From Modicisalibacter muralis (GTDB taxonomy: Bacteria > Pseudomonadota > Gammaproteobacteria > Pseudomonadales > Halomonadaceae), in NCBI RefSeq assembly GCF_900102945.1, contig NZ_FNGI01000004.1:124001-188000 (forward strand): a DNA stretch of 64,000 nt. The letters run 5' to 3'. The position numbers and the translations under genes are program-made. Shown here one piece after another: positions 53,431-62,047 of this stretch; the first letter of the stretch is position 1, and every line of letters begins with the position of its first letter. The notes below the pieces were generated by a model, which saw nothing but the letters and a program-made list of their open reading frames with translations, searched no databases and was not told the origin of the DNA.

Positions 53431-54207
53431 ATGACAGAAGCAACCACGCGAGCCAAGCCTCCGGTTCAGGGCACCGCATCGTTTTCCAAATTCATGAATG
53501 TATTGCAGGCGATCGCCGACTCGTCCGATGTCGATATCGCGCAGTTGTGCAAAATAGTGCCCTACCCGCGCCCGACGATCTATCGCCTGGTATCCGCGCT
53601 GATCGCCGAAGGGCTGGTCGTGGAGAACAAGGATCGCGGCACGTTCAAGCTGGGTACACGGCTAATCAGCCTTGCCGTGCGAGCCAGGGAAGAACACGAT
53701 TTGCGCAACACCGCGCATCGTCACATCGCCGAGCTACGTGACATGACGGGCGAAACCGTACACCTCGCCGTTCCCAGCGGGCTGGAAATGGTCTATGTCG
53801 ACAAGCTCGAAAGCCCGCAGACCGTGCGCATGGTTTCGCGCATCGGCACACGAGTCAGGCTGCACTCGACCTCGGTTGGCAAAGCTTACCTGGCAACTCT
53901 CGACCCCGCGATCCGCGACGATATCCTCGGCCGGATTCAATTGACCCGGCAGACAGAGTATTCGATCACCGATCTTGATCGTCTGAAAACCGAGTTGGAA
54001 GAAACCCGACAGCGAGGTTATTCGATCGATTGGGAGGAGAACGAGCTGGATATCCGCTGCTTCGGCGCGGCGATTCTCGATCGTGATGGCCAACCGGTGG
54101 GCTGCGTCAGTGTCAGCGTTCCCAAGTATCGCTATGTCGCGATCGATACCGGGCTATTCCAGAAGGCAATTTGCGCGACCGTCAAAACTATCTCCGAAAA
54201 CCTGTAA
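53431..54207 (+). CDS. IclR-family transcriptional regulator
   Basis: The 258-aa protein has an N-terminal winged helix (residues about 18-75, FSKFMNVLQAIADSSDVDIA, YPRPTIYRLVSALIAEGLV). The IclR effector domain follows with AVPSGLEMVYVDKLESPQTV, LHSTSVGKAYLATL, YSIDWEENELDIRCFGAAIL and CVSVSVPKYRY. TAGGAGAGG precedes the ATG. It is divergent from the dioxygenase/TRAP cluster. Three near-identical operators in front of that cluster's units make it the probable local regulator. Activator or repressor status cannot be read from sequence. Confidence 0.92.
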   Translation: MTEATTRAKPPVQGTASFSKFMNVLQAIADSSDVDIAQLCKIVPYPRPTIYRLVSALIAEGLVVENKDRGTFKLGTRLISLAVRAREEHDLRNTAHRHIAELRDMTGETVHLAVPSGLEMVYVDKLESPQTVRMVSRIGTRVRLHSTSVGKAYLATLDPAIRDDILGRIQLTRQTEYSITDLDRLKTELEETRQRGYSIDWEENELDIRCFGAAILDRDGQPVGCVSVSVPKYRYVAIDTGLFQKAICATVKTISENL

Positions 54208-54217
54208 TCGCGTCGCC

Positions 54218-54949
54218 TCAGGCGCCGACCCTGGCCGGCAACTGCCGATAGTGCTGCCGCCACATCAGCACCGATCCCGCCACCGCGCCGGGCAGCAGGA
54301 TAAGATTGGCCAGCGGCAGCCAGGTGGCCAGCAGTACCCAGCCTCCGAAGGTCAGCGTCGGCCACCAGCGCGCGCGCAGCCGGCGGCGCATGTCGGCAAA
54401 GGCGACCCGGTTGTTGTCCATCGGGTAGTCGAGATAGGTAATCGCCATCATCCAGGCGGAAAACGCCGCCCACAGGAAGGGCATGAACAGGTTGACCCCG
54501 GGCACGAAACCCAGCACGAACAACAACGCCATGCGCGGCAGGATATAGCCCAGCTTGACCAGTTCGCGGCCCAGCGCATCGACGGCACTGCGCGTGAAGC
54601 CGCGGTCGTCGGCGGGCGGGCTTCCCGTCACGCGCAACTCGACCTTCTCGGCGAGAAAACCGTAGAACGGCGCGGCGATCAGGCTCGACACCAGCGTGAA
54701 GGTGAAGAACACCACCACCACCAGACTGATCACCAGCAGCGGCCAGATCAGCCACTCCAGCCAGTTGAGCCAGCCGGGCACCTTGAGCATCCAGTAATCG
54801 ATCCAGCCACCGAAGTTATCCAGCAGGTAGGCGATGGTACCGGCATACAGCGCCAGGTTGACCAGCACCGGCAGCACGACATAACGCCGCAGGCCCTTCG
54901 ACAATACCAGCCGGGTTCCCTGCGTCAGAGCGCCGAAGGCGTTGAGCAT
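54218..54949 (-). CDS. cysZ: CysZ-type sulfate transporter (EI24 family)
   Basis: The 243-aa membrane protein has NAFGALTQGTRLVLSKGLRR at the N-terminus, FFTFTLVSSLIAAPFYGFLA, ALLFVLGFVPGVNLFMPFLW and YLDYPMDNNRVAFADMRR, the CysZ pattern. CysZ channels sulfate across the inner membrane for cysteine synthesis. It ends 10 bp from the convergent iclR stop and starts 28 bp downstream of phoU, so it may be read through from the pst-phoU operon. Confidence 0.92.
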   Translation of the reverse strand: MLNAFGALTQGTRLVLSKGLRRYVVLPVLVNLALYAGTIAYLLDNFGGWIDYWMLKVPGWLNWLEWLIWPLLVISLVVVVFFTFTLVSSLIAAPFYGFLAEKVELRVTGSPPADDRGFTRSAVDALGRELVKLGYILPRMALLFVLGFVPGVNLFMPFLWAAFSAWMMAITYLDYPMDNNRVAFADMRRRLRARWWPTLTFGGWVLLATWLPLANLILLPGAVAGSVLMWRQHYRQLPARVGA

Positions 54950-54977
54950 AAAGACGTTTTCCCCGCGAAATCAGCGG

Positions 54978-55706
54978 CTAGCTTTTACCCTGAATGGCCT
55001 CGTCGTCAAGCTGGTCGGGGTCGGTATGGCGAATATCCAGCCCCTTGACCAGATAGATCACGTACTCGGCGAGATTGTCGGCATGATCGCCGATGCGCTC
55101 CAGCGCGCGCAGAATCCACATCACGCTGAGAATCGAGCTGATCGAGCGCGGGTCCTCCATCATGAAGGTCATCAGCGAGCGCATCGCGGTGGTGTACTCG
55201 CTGTCCACCGATTCGTCCTCGCGCACCACGCTCAGCGCCAGTTGCGTATCGAAGCGGGCGAAGGCGGTCAGCGCATCGCGCACCATCTTGCGCACGTGCT
55301 CGCTGATATGGCGTACCTCGACGAAGCCACGCGGGCTGCGCCCCGCCTCGACCAGTGACAGTGCGTTACGCGCGATCTTACTGGCCTCGTCGCCGATGCG
55401 CTCGAGATCCGAGGTGGCGCGGATCACCGCCAGCACCAGGCGCAGGTCGGAGGCCGCCGGCTGACGCCGCGCCAGCACCCGCGTGCACTCCTCGTCGATC
55501 TTGATCTGCATGTCGTTGACGACCTTGTCATTGTCACGCACGCGCTCGGCCAGCCGACTGTCGCCCTCGAGCAGCGCCTCGATGGCGTCCTGAACCTGCT
55601 TCTCGACCAGCCCGCCCATCGCCATCAAATGGGTCTTGAGCTCCTCGAGTTCGTGATTGAACTGCTTGGAAATATGCTGGCTGTGGGTATCGCTGGTGAT
55701 TTCCAT
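54978..55706 (-). CDS. phoU: phosphate signalling protein PhoU
   Basis: The 242-aa helical protein has the two PhoU repeats with metal-binding acidic motifs (DNDKVVNDMQIKIDEEC, RIGDEASKIARNA and RIGDHADNLAEYVIYL). PhoU links the Pst transporter to PhoR and keeps the regulon off when phosphate is plentiful. It follows pstB by 37 nt, the classical order. Confidence 0.97.
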   Translation of the reverse strand: MEITSDTHSQHISKQFNHELEELKTHLMAMGGLVEKQVQDAIEALLEGDSRLAERVRDNDKVVNDMQIKIDEECTRVLARRQPAASDLRLVLAVIRATSDLERIGDEASKIARNALSLVEAGRSPRGFVEVRHISEHVRKMVRDALTAFARFDTQLALSVVREDESVDSEYTTAMRSLMTFMMEDPRSISSILSVMWILRALERIGDHADNLAEYVIYLVKGLDIRHTDPDQLDDEAIQGKS

Positions 55707-55743
55707 GAGACTCTCCTGGGCCGCGAGGGTTTTCGAAAAAGCC

Positions 55744-56568
55744 CTAGCTCATGCGACCGGTGATGTAGTTTTCGGTGCGCTGCAAGCGCGGGTTCGTGAA
55801 CAACGTATCGGTGGCCGCGTACTCGACCAGTTCGCCGGCCTGCAGGAAGGCGGTGTAATCCGAAACCCGCGCCGCCTGCTGCATGTTGTGGGTGACCAGC
55901 ACCAGGGTCAGCCGCGATTTGAGGGTGCGAATCAGCTCCTCGATCTTGAGCGTCGAGATCGGGTCCAGCGCCGAGGCCGGCTCGTCGAGCAGCAATACCT
56001 CGGGCTGCACCGCCAGGGTCCGGGCGATCACCAGGCGCTGCTGCTGGCCGCCCGAAAGCGCCCAGGCCGAACTGTGCAGGTGGTCCTTGACCTCATTCCA
56101 CAGCGCCGCCGAATCGAGCGCCCATTCGACGATCTCGTCGAGTTGTCGCTTGCGCTTGACGCCCTGCAAGCGCAAACCAAAGGCGACGTTGTCATAAACC
56201 GACATCGGGAATGGATTGGGCGTCTGGAAGACCATGCCCACCCGTCGGCGCAGGTCGGCCACATCGACCTCGGGGGCGTGGATATCCTGGCCTTCGAGGG
56301 CAATATGTCCCTGGCGGCTGACCTCGTCGTTGAGGTCGTGCAGCCGGTTGAGCGCGCGCAGCAAGGTCGACTTGCCGCATCCCGAAGGGCCGATGAACGC
56401 GGTGACCCGCTGGCGCGGAATACGCAGCGTCAGCTCGCGCAGCGCCGGCTTGCCGTCATAGGCCAACGACAGCCCCGAGAGGTCGAAGCAACTGGCCTCG
56501 GCGGCAAAATCGGCCAACGCCGGCGGCGTGGCGGGTGGCGCATGACGATTGGACAAGGTAGCGGACAA
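55744..56568 (-). CDS. pstB: phosphate ABC transporter ATP-binding protein PstB
   Basis: The 274-aa ATPase has Walker [19 protein letters not shown], the Q-loop in [15 protein letters not shown], signature [15 protein letters not shown], Walker [14 protein letters not shown] and the H-loop [14 protein letters not shown]. It powers phosphate uptake. Some 30 residues precede the core, slightly longer than usual. It starts 14 nt after pstA. Confidence 0.97.
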   Translation of the reverse strand: MSATLSNRHAPPATPPALADFAAEASCFDLSGLSLAYDGKPALRELTLRIPRQRVTAFIGPSGCGKSTLLRALNRLHDLNDEVSRQGHIALEGQDIHAPEVDVADLRRRVGMVFQTPNPFPMSVYDNVAFGLRLQGVKRKRQLDEIVEWALDSAALWNEVKDHLHSSAWALSGGQQQRLVIARTLAVQPEVLLLDEPASALDPISTLKIEELIRTLKSRLTLVLVTHNMQQAARVSDYTAFLQAGELVEYAATDTLFTNPRLQRTENYITGRMS

Positions 56569-56582
56569 CGGCGACGGACCTC

Positions 56583-58169
56583 CTAGCGATACGGGCCACG
56601 ATGGCGTGCGCGCAGATGATGACGCAAGAATATTGCAGTTAGGTTAAGCACCGCGATGACCAGTACCAGCAGCAACGCGATGGCATAAACCAGCGGCATG
56701 GCGCGCTCGACATCGCCGCCCAGAAAGCCCACGTTGTAAAGGTGGTAACCCAGGTGCATGAACTTGCTGTCAAGATGCAGGAAGGGGAATTCGCCGTCCA
56801 CCGGAACCTGCGGCGCCAGCTTGGCCGCGCCGACCAGCATCAGCGGCGCCACCTCGCCGGCGGCGCGCGCCACCGCCAGGATCACCCCGGTGAGCATCGC
56901 CGGCATGGCCATCGGCAACACCACATGGCGCAACGTTTCATAGCGGGTCGCGCCCAATGCCAACGCGCCTTCGCGCTGATGAACGGGGATTCGCGCCAGG
57001 CCCTCTTCGGTAGCGACGATCACCACCGGCAGGGTCAGCAGCGCCAGCGTCAACGACGCCCATAGCAGCCCACCGGTGCCGAAGGTCGGCGACGGCAGGG
57101 CCTCGCTGAACAACCACTGGTCGAGACTGCCGCCGATGCCATAGACGAGTACCCCCAGGCCGAACACGCCGTAGACGATCGATGGCACCCCCGCCAGATT
57201 GCGCACCGCGATACGCACCAGACTGATCAACGGCCCCTGGCGAGCCACTTCATTGAGATAGACCGCCGCCAGCACACCGAACGGCGTGACGATCAGCGAC
57301 ATCAGCAGCACCATCAGCACGGTGCCGAAGATCGCCGGCCATACGCCGCCGGCGCCATTCGCCGCGCGCGGCCCTTCGCTGAGAAAGGCCCATAACCGCT
57401 GGCCCCAGCTCGCGAGCTTGGCGAAGGGCGACATGGCATTGGGTCGCCAGGCCGCGAGTACCTCGCCAAGCGGCTGCGCGAGGCGCCGCCCGTCAACGCT
57501 TTCAAGCACCAGGCTGTCGCGTGCCAGCGCCCGTTGCACATCGGCGATTCGCGCCCGCGCCGCCTTCAATTGCGCAGTCAGTTCGGCATGCTGCGATTGC
57601 GAATCGGCTTCGCCGCCAGCGGCCAGCCGCCGCGCCAGTGGCGCGACCCGGTTCTCACGCAACCATTCCCGGCGCTCACGCAACGCCTCGACGCGTGCCA
57701 GGCGCGCTTGCAGCGCCTGCCATAGCGCGTCATCGCCCGCATCGCGAGTCAACTGCGTGGCACCGTCTTCACGCAACGCCACCAGGCGACCGATGAACTC
57801 GCCCCAGCGCTGGCGCTCGAGCACGATCAATCCGGCGGGGGTCTCGCGCTTTGTGATGCGCTCGGCATCGACCCAGCGCCAATACTGGCCGTCGAGATCG
57901 CGATTGCCGGTCAAGTAGAGCACCTGCGTGCGCGCGCCGCCGCCCGCCTTGGCTTGTGTTTCGGCCCTGGTTTCGACATGACGAACCCGCTGGCCGGCGA
58001 AGCGGCTACCGTCACTCAGCGTGACCAGTTCCACGTCGGCCGGCCAGAAATGCGCCAGGCCACGCGCACCGAGCAGCGCCACAAGCGCCGCGACCATCAG
58101 CAGCGACACGGCCACGCTGCCCGCCGCCAGCCACGGCCAACCGCCCTCGCCGCGCCGCCAGCGCTTCAT
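56583..58169 (-). CDS. pstA: phosphate ABC transporter permease PstA (long form)
   Basis: The ATG at 58169 overlaps the pstC stop (ATGA). The 528-aa protein is much longer than the roughly 290 aa of E. coli PstA. One N-terminal membrane segment is followed by about 200 residues of extracytoplasmic, helix-rich sequence ([20 protein letters not shown]), then the standard permease core with the EAA loop ([20 protein letters not shown]). Long PstA proteins are known from Pseudomonas. A frame open to 58370 lies inside pstC and is not the start. Confidence 0.94.
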   Translation of the reverse strand: MKRWRRGEGGWPWLAAGSVAVSLLMVAALVALLGARGLAHFWPADVELVTLSDGSRFAGQRVRHVETRAETQAKAGGGARTQVLYLTGNRDLDGQYWRWVDAERITKRETPAGLIVLERQRWGEFIGRLVALREDGATQLTRDAGDDALWQALQARLARVEALRERREWLRENRVAPLARRLAAGGEADSQSQHAELTAQLKAARARIADVQRALARDSLVLESVDGRRLAQPLGEVLAAWRPNAMSPFAKLASWGQRLWAFLSEGPRAANGAGGVWPAIFGTVLMVLLMSLIVTPFGVLAAVYLNEVARQGPLISLVRIAVRNLAGVPSIVYGVFGLGVLVYGIGGSLDQWLFSEALPSPTFGTGGLLWASLTLALLTLPVVIVATEEGLARIPVHQREGALALGATRYETLRHVVLPMAMPAMLTGVILAVARAAGEVAPLMLVGAAKLAPQVPVDGEFPFLHLDSKFMHLGYHLYNVGFLGGDVERAMPLVYAIALLLVLVIAVLNLTAIFLRHHLRARHRGPYR

Positions 58170-60364
58170 GCGCCCGCCTCCAGGCGCCGATAACGCCGCT
58201 TGAGGCGCATGCGCACCAGCTCGGCCAGGGTATTGATGCAGAAGGTGAACACGAACAGCAACAGCGCGCTCAACAACAGCAGCCGGTAGTGGGTGCCGCC
58301 GAGGGCCGCCTCGGGCAGCTCGATGGCGATATTGGCCGCGATCGAGCGCAATCCTTCGAAGGGGCTCCATGACATCACGGCGGTATTGCCAGTGGCCATC
58401 AGCACGATCATGGTTTCACCTATCGCGCGCCCGGCGCCGATCATCACCGCCGAAAAAATGCCCGGGCTGGCGGCCGGCAGCAACACCCGCCACAGCGCTT
58501 GCCAACGGGTCGCGCCCAGCGCCTGGGCACCCTCGCCAAGACTTCCCGGTAACCCGGACAGCGCATCCTCGGCCAACGAATAAATCGTCGGTATGACCGC
58601 GAAACCCATCGCCAGGCCGACGATCATCGCGTTGCGGGCGGCGTAATCGAGGCCCAGGCGAGCCTGCAGCCAGGCACGCAGGTCGCCAGCGAACAGCCCG
58701 GTTTCAAGCGTCGGCGAGAGCGTTAGCGCCAGCCACACCAGCAGCGCCAGCCACGGCACCAGCCACACCCCGGCCCAGCCCAGTGGCAACCGCTCGCGCA
58801 GGCGATGCGGCGAGCGCGACCACAGCGCTCCGCCCAGCAGCAGGCCCAGCGGCAGCACCACGGCCAGTGCCAGCGCGCCAGCAAGATGGCGTTCGATATA
58901 GGGCGCCAGCACCAGCCCGGCGATAAAGCCGATCACCACACCGGGTAGCGCCTCCATCAACTCGATGGTCGGCTTGATCCGCGCGCGCAGCCGCGTCGAC
59001 ATATAACTGGCGCTGTGAATCGCTGCGCCCAATGCCAGCGGCACGGCGAATACCAACGCCCAGGCCGCCGCCTTGAGCGTACCCCAGGCCAGCGGCGCCA
59101 GGCCGAAGCGCGGCTCGCTCTCGACGCCACTGACATCGCCCTGCCAGCGCTGTTGCGGTTCGTCGTGACCCTCGTAGAGTATTGGCGTCCATAACGTTTG
59201 CCAGCTCACCTCGGCGTGCTCGGCATCGATGGCGAACTGCGTTAGACCCGCCTCGCCGAGCCACCACAGCCGTTCGCCATCCGGCGTGAAAGACAATGCC
59301 AGTGGCTCCCCATCGGGGGCCTGCCCTTGCCAGCGGCGCCCCGCCACGGCCTGATACAGCGCCATGCCACCGGCGGCGTCGAGCACCAGCGCCAGGCGCC
59401 GATCGGGCAACGGCGCGATTCGCGTGATGGCTGCTTGGCTTGGCGTGGAGTAGGGCTCGGCGCCGATCAGCGGTGCTCGATCGCCGCGCGCATTGAGCCA
59501 GCGACGCACGCCACCGCCGCTGTCGCCAACCAATAGCGTTTCGCCACCCACCAGATAGGCCAGCGCGGTGATGCGCTGGCTATCGAGCGCCCTCACCCCG
59601 CCCAGGTGACGCGGTGTCTCGCCATTCAGCGCCCACACCTCAAGCCGCTGACCGTCGCCGACGACCAGGCGGCCAGCGTTATTGAGCGCCAGCTGCGAAG
59701 CCGATACCGGCAGCGTGAAACGCTGCGGTGGATCGCCCAGGTTGCCGTCATCGGTGGCGCGCGCTCCCCGCAGGACCGCGACCCGTCCATTGCGATCATG
59801 CCCCGCCAGCCACCAGTGTCGATCATCGCTGCCGAACGTCAGTCCGGCGACCGGCGTACCTGCGAACAGGCTGTGACGCCGGGCATGCGACCATTGCGGC
59901 TCGCCGCTCGCAGCGCGTGGCACCAGTAGTACCTCGCTGCCATCGAGACCCAGCGCCAGCAGCGGCGCCGAGGCGTCGGCGGCTACCGCGCTGATCGATT
60001 GCCCGCCCAGTAGCGCCGCCGGCAGGCGATCGAGCTGGTCGGCCATGCCTGTCTCGCCCGTCTCACCGACATGGCCTTGCCAGAGGCGCCCGTCATCGGC
60101 CAGTAATGTCAGGCCACCCCGGGCATCGGCCCGCAACCAGGCGACGCTTTCCGCCAACGGCGGAGCCGGTCGTGCGGGCGATTCGGCCGTCACCCGCGAT
60201 GGGGCCAACAATGGCAGTACCTCGAGCGTCAGAAAAACGCCGATCGCCAGCACCGCCGCAATCACGCCGATCCCCCCGGCGCTGATCAGCAGCGTGGCGA
60301 GGCGGTCGCGCGAGTGACGCAGGCGTCGGCGCAAGCGGGTGGCGGACGGGGAAAAATCGATCAT
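58166..60364 (-). CDS. pstC: phosphate ABC transporter permease PstC (long form)
   Basis: The 732-aa protein has an N-terminal membrane anchor, then roughly 380 periplasmic residues with WD/beta-propeller-like repeats (LLALGLDGSEVLLVP, RRWLNARGDRAPLIG, LSFTPDGERLWWLGEAG). The permease core follows, with EDALSGLPGSLGEGAQALGA as the EAA loop. E. coli PstC is about 320 aa. The extended form with an extra periplasmic domain occurs in Pseudomonas relatives. It overlaps pstS and pstA by 4 nt each, a tightly coupled operon. Confidence 0.93.
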   Translation of the reverse strand: MIDFSPSATRLRRRLRHSRDRLATLLISAGGIGVIAAVLAIGVFLTLEVLPLLAPSRVTAESPARPAPPLAESVAWLRADARGGLTLLADDGRLWQGHVGETGETGMADQLDRLPAALLGGQSISAVAADASAPLLALGLDGSEVLLVPRAASGEPQWSHARRHSLFAGTPVAGLTFGSDDRHWWLAGHDRNGRVAVLRGARATDDGNLGDPPQRFTLPVSASQLALNNAGRLVVGDGQRLEVWALNGETPRHLGGVRALDSQRITALAYLVGGETLLVGDSGGGVRRWLNARGDRAPLIGAEPYSTPSQAAITRIAPLPDRRLALVLDAAGGMALYQAVAGRRWQGQAPDGEPLALSFTPDGERLWWLGEAGLTQFAIDAEHAEVSWQTLWTPILYEGHDEPQQRWQGDVSGVESEPRFGLAPLAWGTLKAAAWALVFAVPLALGAAIHSASYMSTRLRARIKPTIELMEALPGVVIGFIAGLVLAPYIERHLAGALALAVVLPLGLLLGGALWSRSPHRLRERLPLGWAGVWLVPWLALLVWLALTLSPTLETGLFAGDLRAWLQARLGLDYAARNAMIVGLAMGFAVIPTIYSLAEDALSGLPGSLGEGAQALGATRWQALWRVLLPAASPGIFSAVMIGAGRAIGETMIVLMATGNTAVMSWSPFEGLRSIAANIAIELPEAALGGTHYRLLLLSALLLFVFTFCINTLAELVRMRLKRRYRRLEAGA

Positions 60365-61347
60365 GGATCAACGGAATCGGGGTGCGGGCCAAGTGTGTCG
60401 GCGTCGAGTTTCAGGGTGGCCCTTGCCGCTTGCAATGCCGCCTCGGGCAGCGGGATGAAGCCCGCTTCGCGCACCCGCGCCTGCCCCGCCGGCGACAGCA
60501 CCAGATCGAAGAAGGCCCGCTCCAGCGGTGGCAGCTCGCCATCCGGCGGCAGGTTGATATACAGGTACAACGAGCGGGTCAGCGGGTAGGCGCCGCGGAT
60601 CGCGGTGACGGCATTCGCTTCGCGGCGTTGTCCTTGCGCGTCGATCAACGCCAGCGGCTTGACCGCAGCGGTCACGTAGCCCATGCCGGCGTAGCCGATA
60701 CCATCGACACTCTCGGCCACCGCCGCGACCACCGCCGCGGAGCCGGGATAGCGGTTGACGTCGCGGCGAAAATCGCCGTGGCACAATACCTCACGCTTGA
60801 ACACGCCAAAGGTGCCCGAGGCGCTATTGCGGCTGTGCCGGTCGATGGGCCGATCCTGCCAGACGCCATCGAGACCCACCTCGCCCCAGCGGTCGATCGC
60901 CTCGTCGGCGCCACAGCGCCGGGTGTCGGAGAAGATCGCATCGAGCTGGCTCAGGCTCAGCGCCTCGAGCGGATTGTTGCGATGCACGAAGACCACCAGC
61001 GCGTCGATGGCCACCGGCACGCGAGTCGGTGGATAGCCATGGCGCGCCACGAACGCCGCCAGCTCGGCATCGGTCATGCGCCGTGACATGGCGCCGATAC
61101 GGCTGGTGCCTTGCGTCAGCGCCGGCGGTGCGGTCGCCGAGCCGCTGGCCTGCAATTGCAGCCGCACCCCGGGGTAGCGGCGCTCGAACTGCTCGCCCCA
61201 GCGCATCATCAGCCCGGCCAGTGTGTCCGATCCGGTGACGTCGAGGCTACCGACCACCACGGGGTCGTGCGCCGCTCGCGACGCGGATAACCACACCAGC
61301 ACCAGGCTCGCCACGACCAGCGAGCACAGCATGCGGCTGACGCGCAT
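60361..61347 (-). CDS. pstS: phosphate-binding protein PstS
   Basis: The 328-aa protein begins with a signal peptide (MRVSRMLCSLVVASLVLVWL, cut after SRA). It shows PstS features: VTGSDTLAGLMMRWGEQFER, a phosphate-contacting SGSATAPPAL segment, HRNNPLEALSLSQLDAIFSD, RNSASGTFGVFKREVL and GIGYAGMGY. It captures phosphate in the periplasm for PstCAB. No Pho box comparable to that of phoB is visible in its upstream region. Confidence 0.93.
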   Translation of the reverse strand: MRVSRMLCSLVVASLVLVWLSASRAAHDPVVVGSLDVTGSDTLAGLMMRWGEQFERRYPGVRLQLQASGSATAPPALTQGTSRIGAMSRRMTDAELAAFVARHGYPPTRVPVAIDALVVFVHRNNPLEALSLSQLDAIFSDTRRCGADEAIDRWGEVGLDGVWQDRPIDRHSRNSASGTFGVFKREVLCHGDFRRDVNRYPGSAAVVAAVAESVDGIGYAGMGYVTAAVKPLALIDAQGQRREANAVTAIRGAYPLTRSLYLYINLPPDGELPPLERAFFDLVLSPAGQARVREAGFIPLPEAALQAARATLKLDADTLGPHPDSVDP

Positions 61348-61493
61348 TGCCTTCCCCCGTCAGTTTGTATTCGCCGGTTTATGCTCGACGGTTTAGCATC
61401 GGTAGTGGCCGACAGGCCACGCTGACGTTTAAGATGGCCGCCACTGTCACCCGAACCGACCCGATAACAACAAACCTTGAAAGTGAACCGATC

Positions 61494-61898
61494 ATGACCG
61501 ACCTTGACGACGTTCCCGCCCCGCAGGGCGATCTGACGCTAAAAGTGCTGTCTTCCCGCCAGCAAACCAATGCCTATGGCGATATCGCCGGTGGCTGGCT
61601 GGTCAACCAGATGGACCAGGCCGCCGAACTGTGTGCCGGGCGCCTGGCCCATGGCCGTACCGCCACGGTCGCCATCGAGGCCATGGATTTTCTATGCCCG
61701 GTGCGGGTCGGCTCGGTGGTCAATATTTTCACCGTGGCCCGCGAGATCGGTCACAGCTCGATCAAGATCGATGTCGAGGTGTGGATTCATCCCCCTCACG
61801 AGCGCAACCCCGATGAGCTCTACAAGGTCACCGAGGCGCGCTTCGTGATGGTCGCGCTGGATGACAATGGACGCATCCGCGCCGTGCCATCCGAGTAA
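61494..61898 (+). CDS. yciA: YciA-type acyl-CoA thioesterase
   Basis: The 134-aa hotdog-fold protein has DLTLKVLSSRQQTNAYGDIA, GGWLVNQMDQAAELCAGRLA, VAIEAMDFLCPVRVGSVVNI and VEVWIHPPHERNPDELYKVT, characteristic of YciA, which hydrolyses short to medium acyl-CoA. I use the ATG at 61494; an ATG at 61434 is in frame but less family-like. The ribosome-binding site is weak (AAAGTGAA). Its TAA stop is the first three bases of a palindromic repeat element. Confidence 0.9.
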   Translation: MTDLDDVPAPQGDLTLKVLSSRQQTNAYGDIAGGWLVNQMDQAAELCAGRLAHGRTATVAIEAMDFLCPVRVGSVVNIFTVAREIGHSSIKIDVEVWIHPPHERNPDELYKVTEARFVMVALDDNGRIRAVPSE

Positions 61899-62038
61899 GT
61901 GTGTCCGAAAACTGCCTGCGCTCGGCATTACTGCGTTGGAAACTGGCTCAGAGTACTCATTTACGCGTGTAAACTCCGTATCTTCGCCAGTTTCCGCCTT
62001 GTACTACCATCGCTCGCCGCGTTTTCGCACGACACTTA
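61896..62038. mobile_element. 143-bp imperfect palindromic (MITE-like) repeat
   Basis: The ends are inverted copies: TAAGTGTGTCCGAAAAC at the left, and its near-complement ending ACACTTA at the right. Inside, GGAAACTGGC (61938-61947) pairs perfectly with GCCAGTTTCC (61986-61995), and TTTAC-GCGT-GTAAA (61960-61973) forms the tip. All arms share a centre near 61967. No transposase is encoded. The left end supplies the yciA stop codon, and the right end is 9 bp from the TRAP binding-protein stop. Confidence 0.7.
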
Positions 62039-62047
62039 TGCCGTCAA

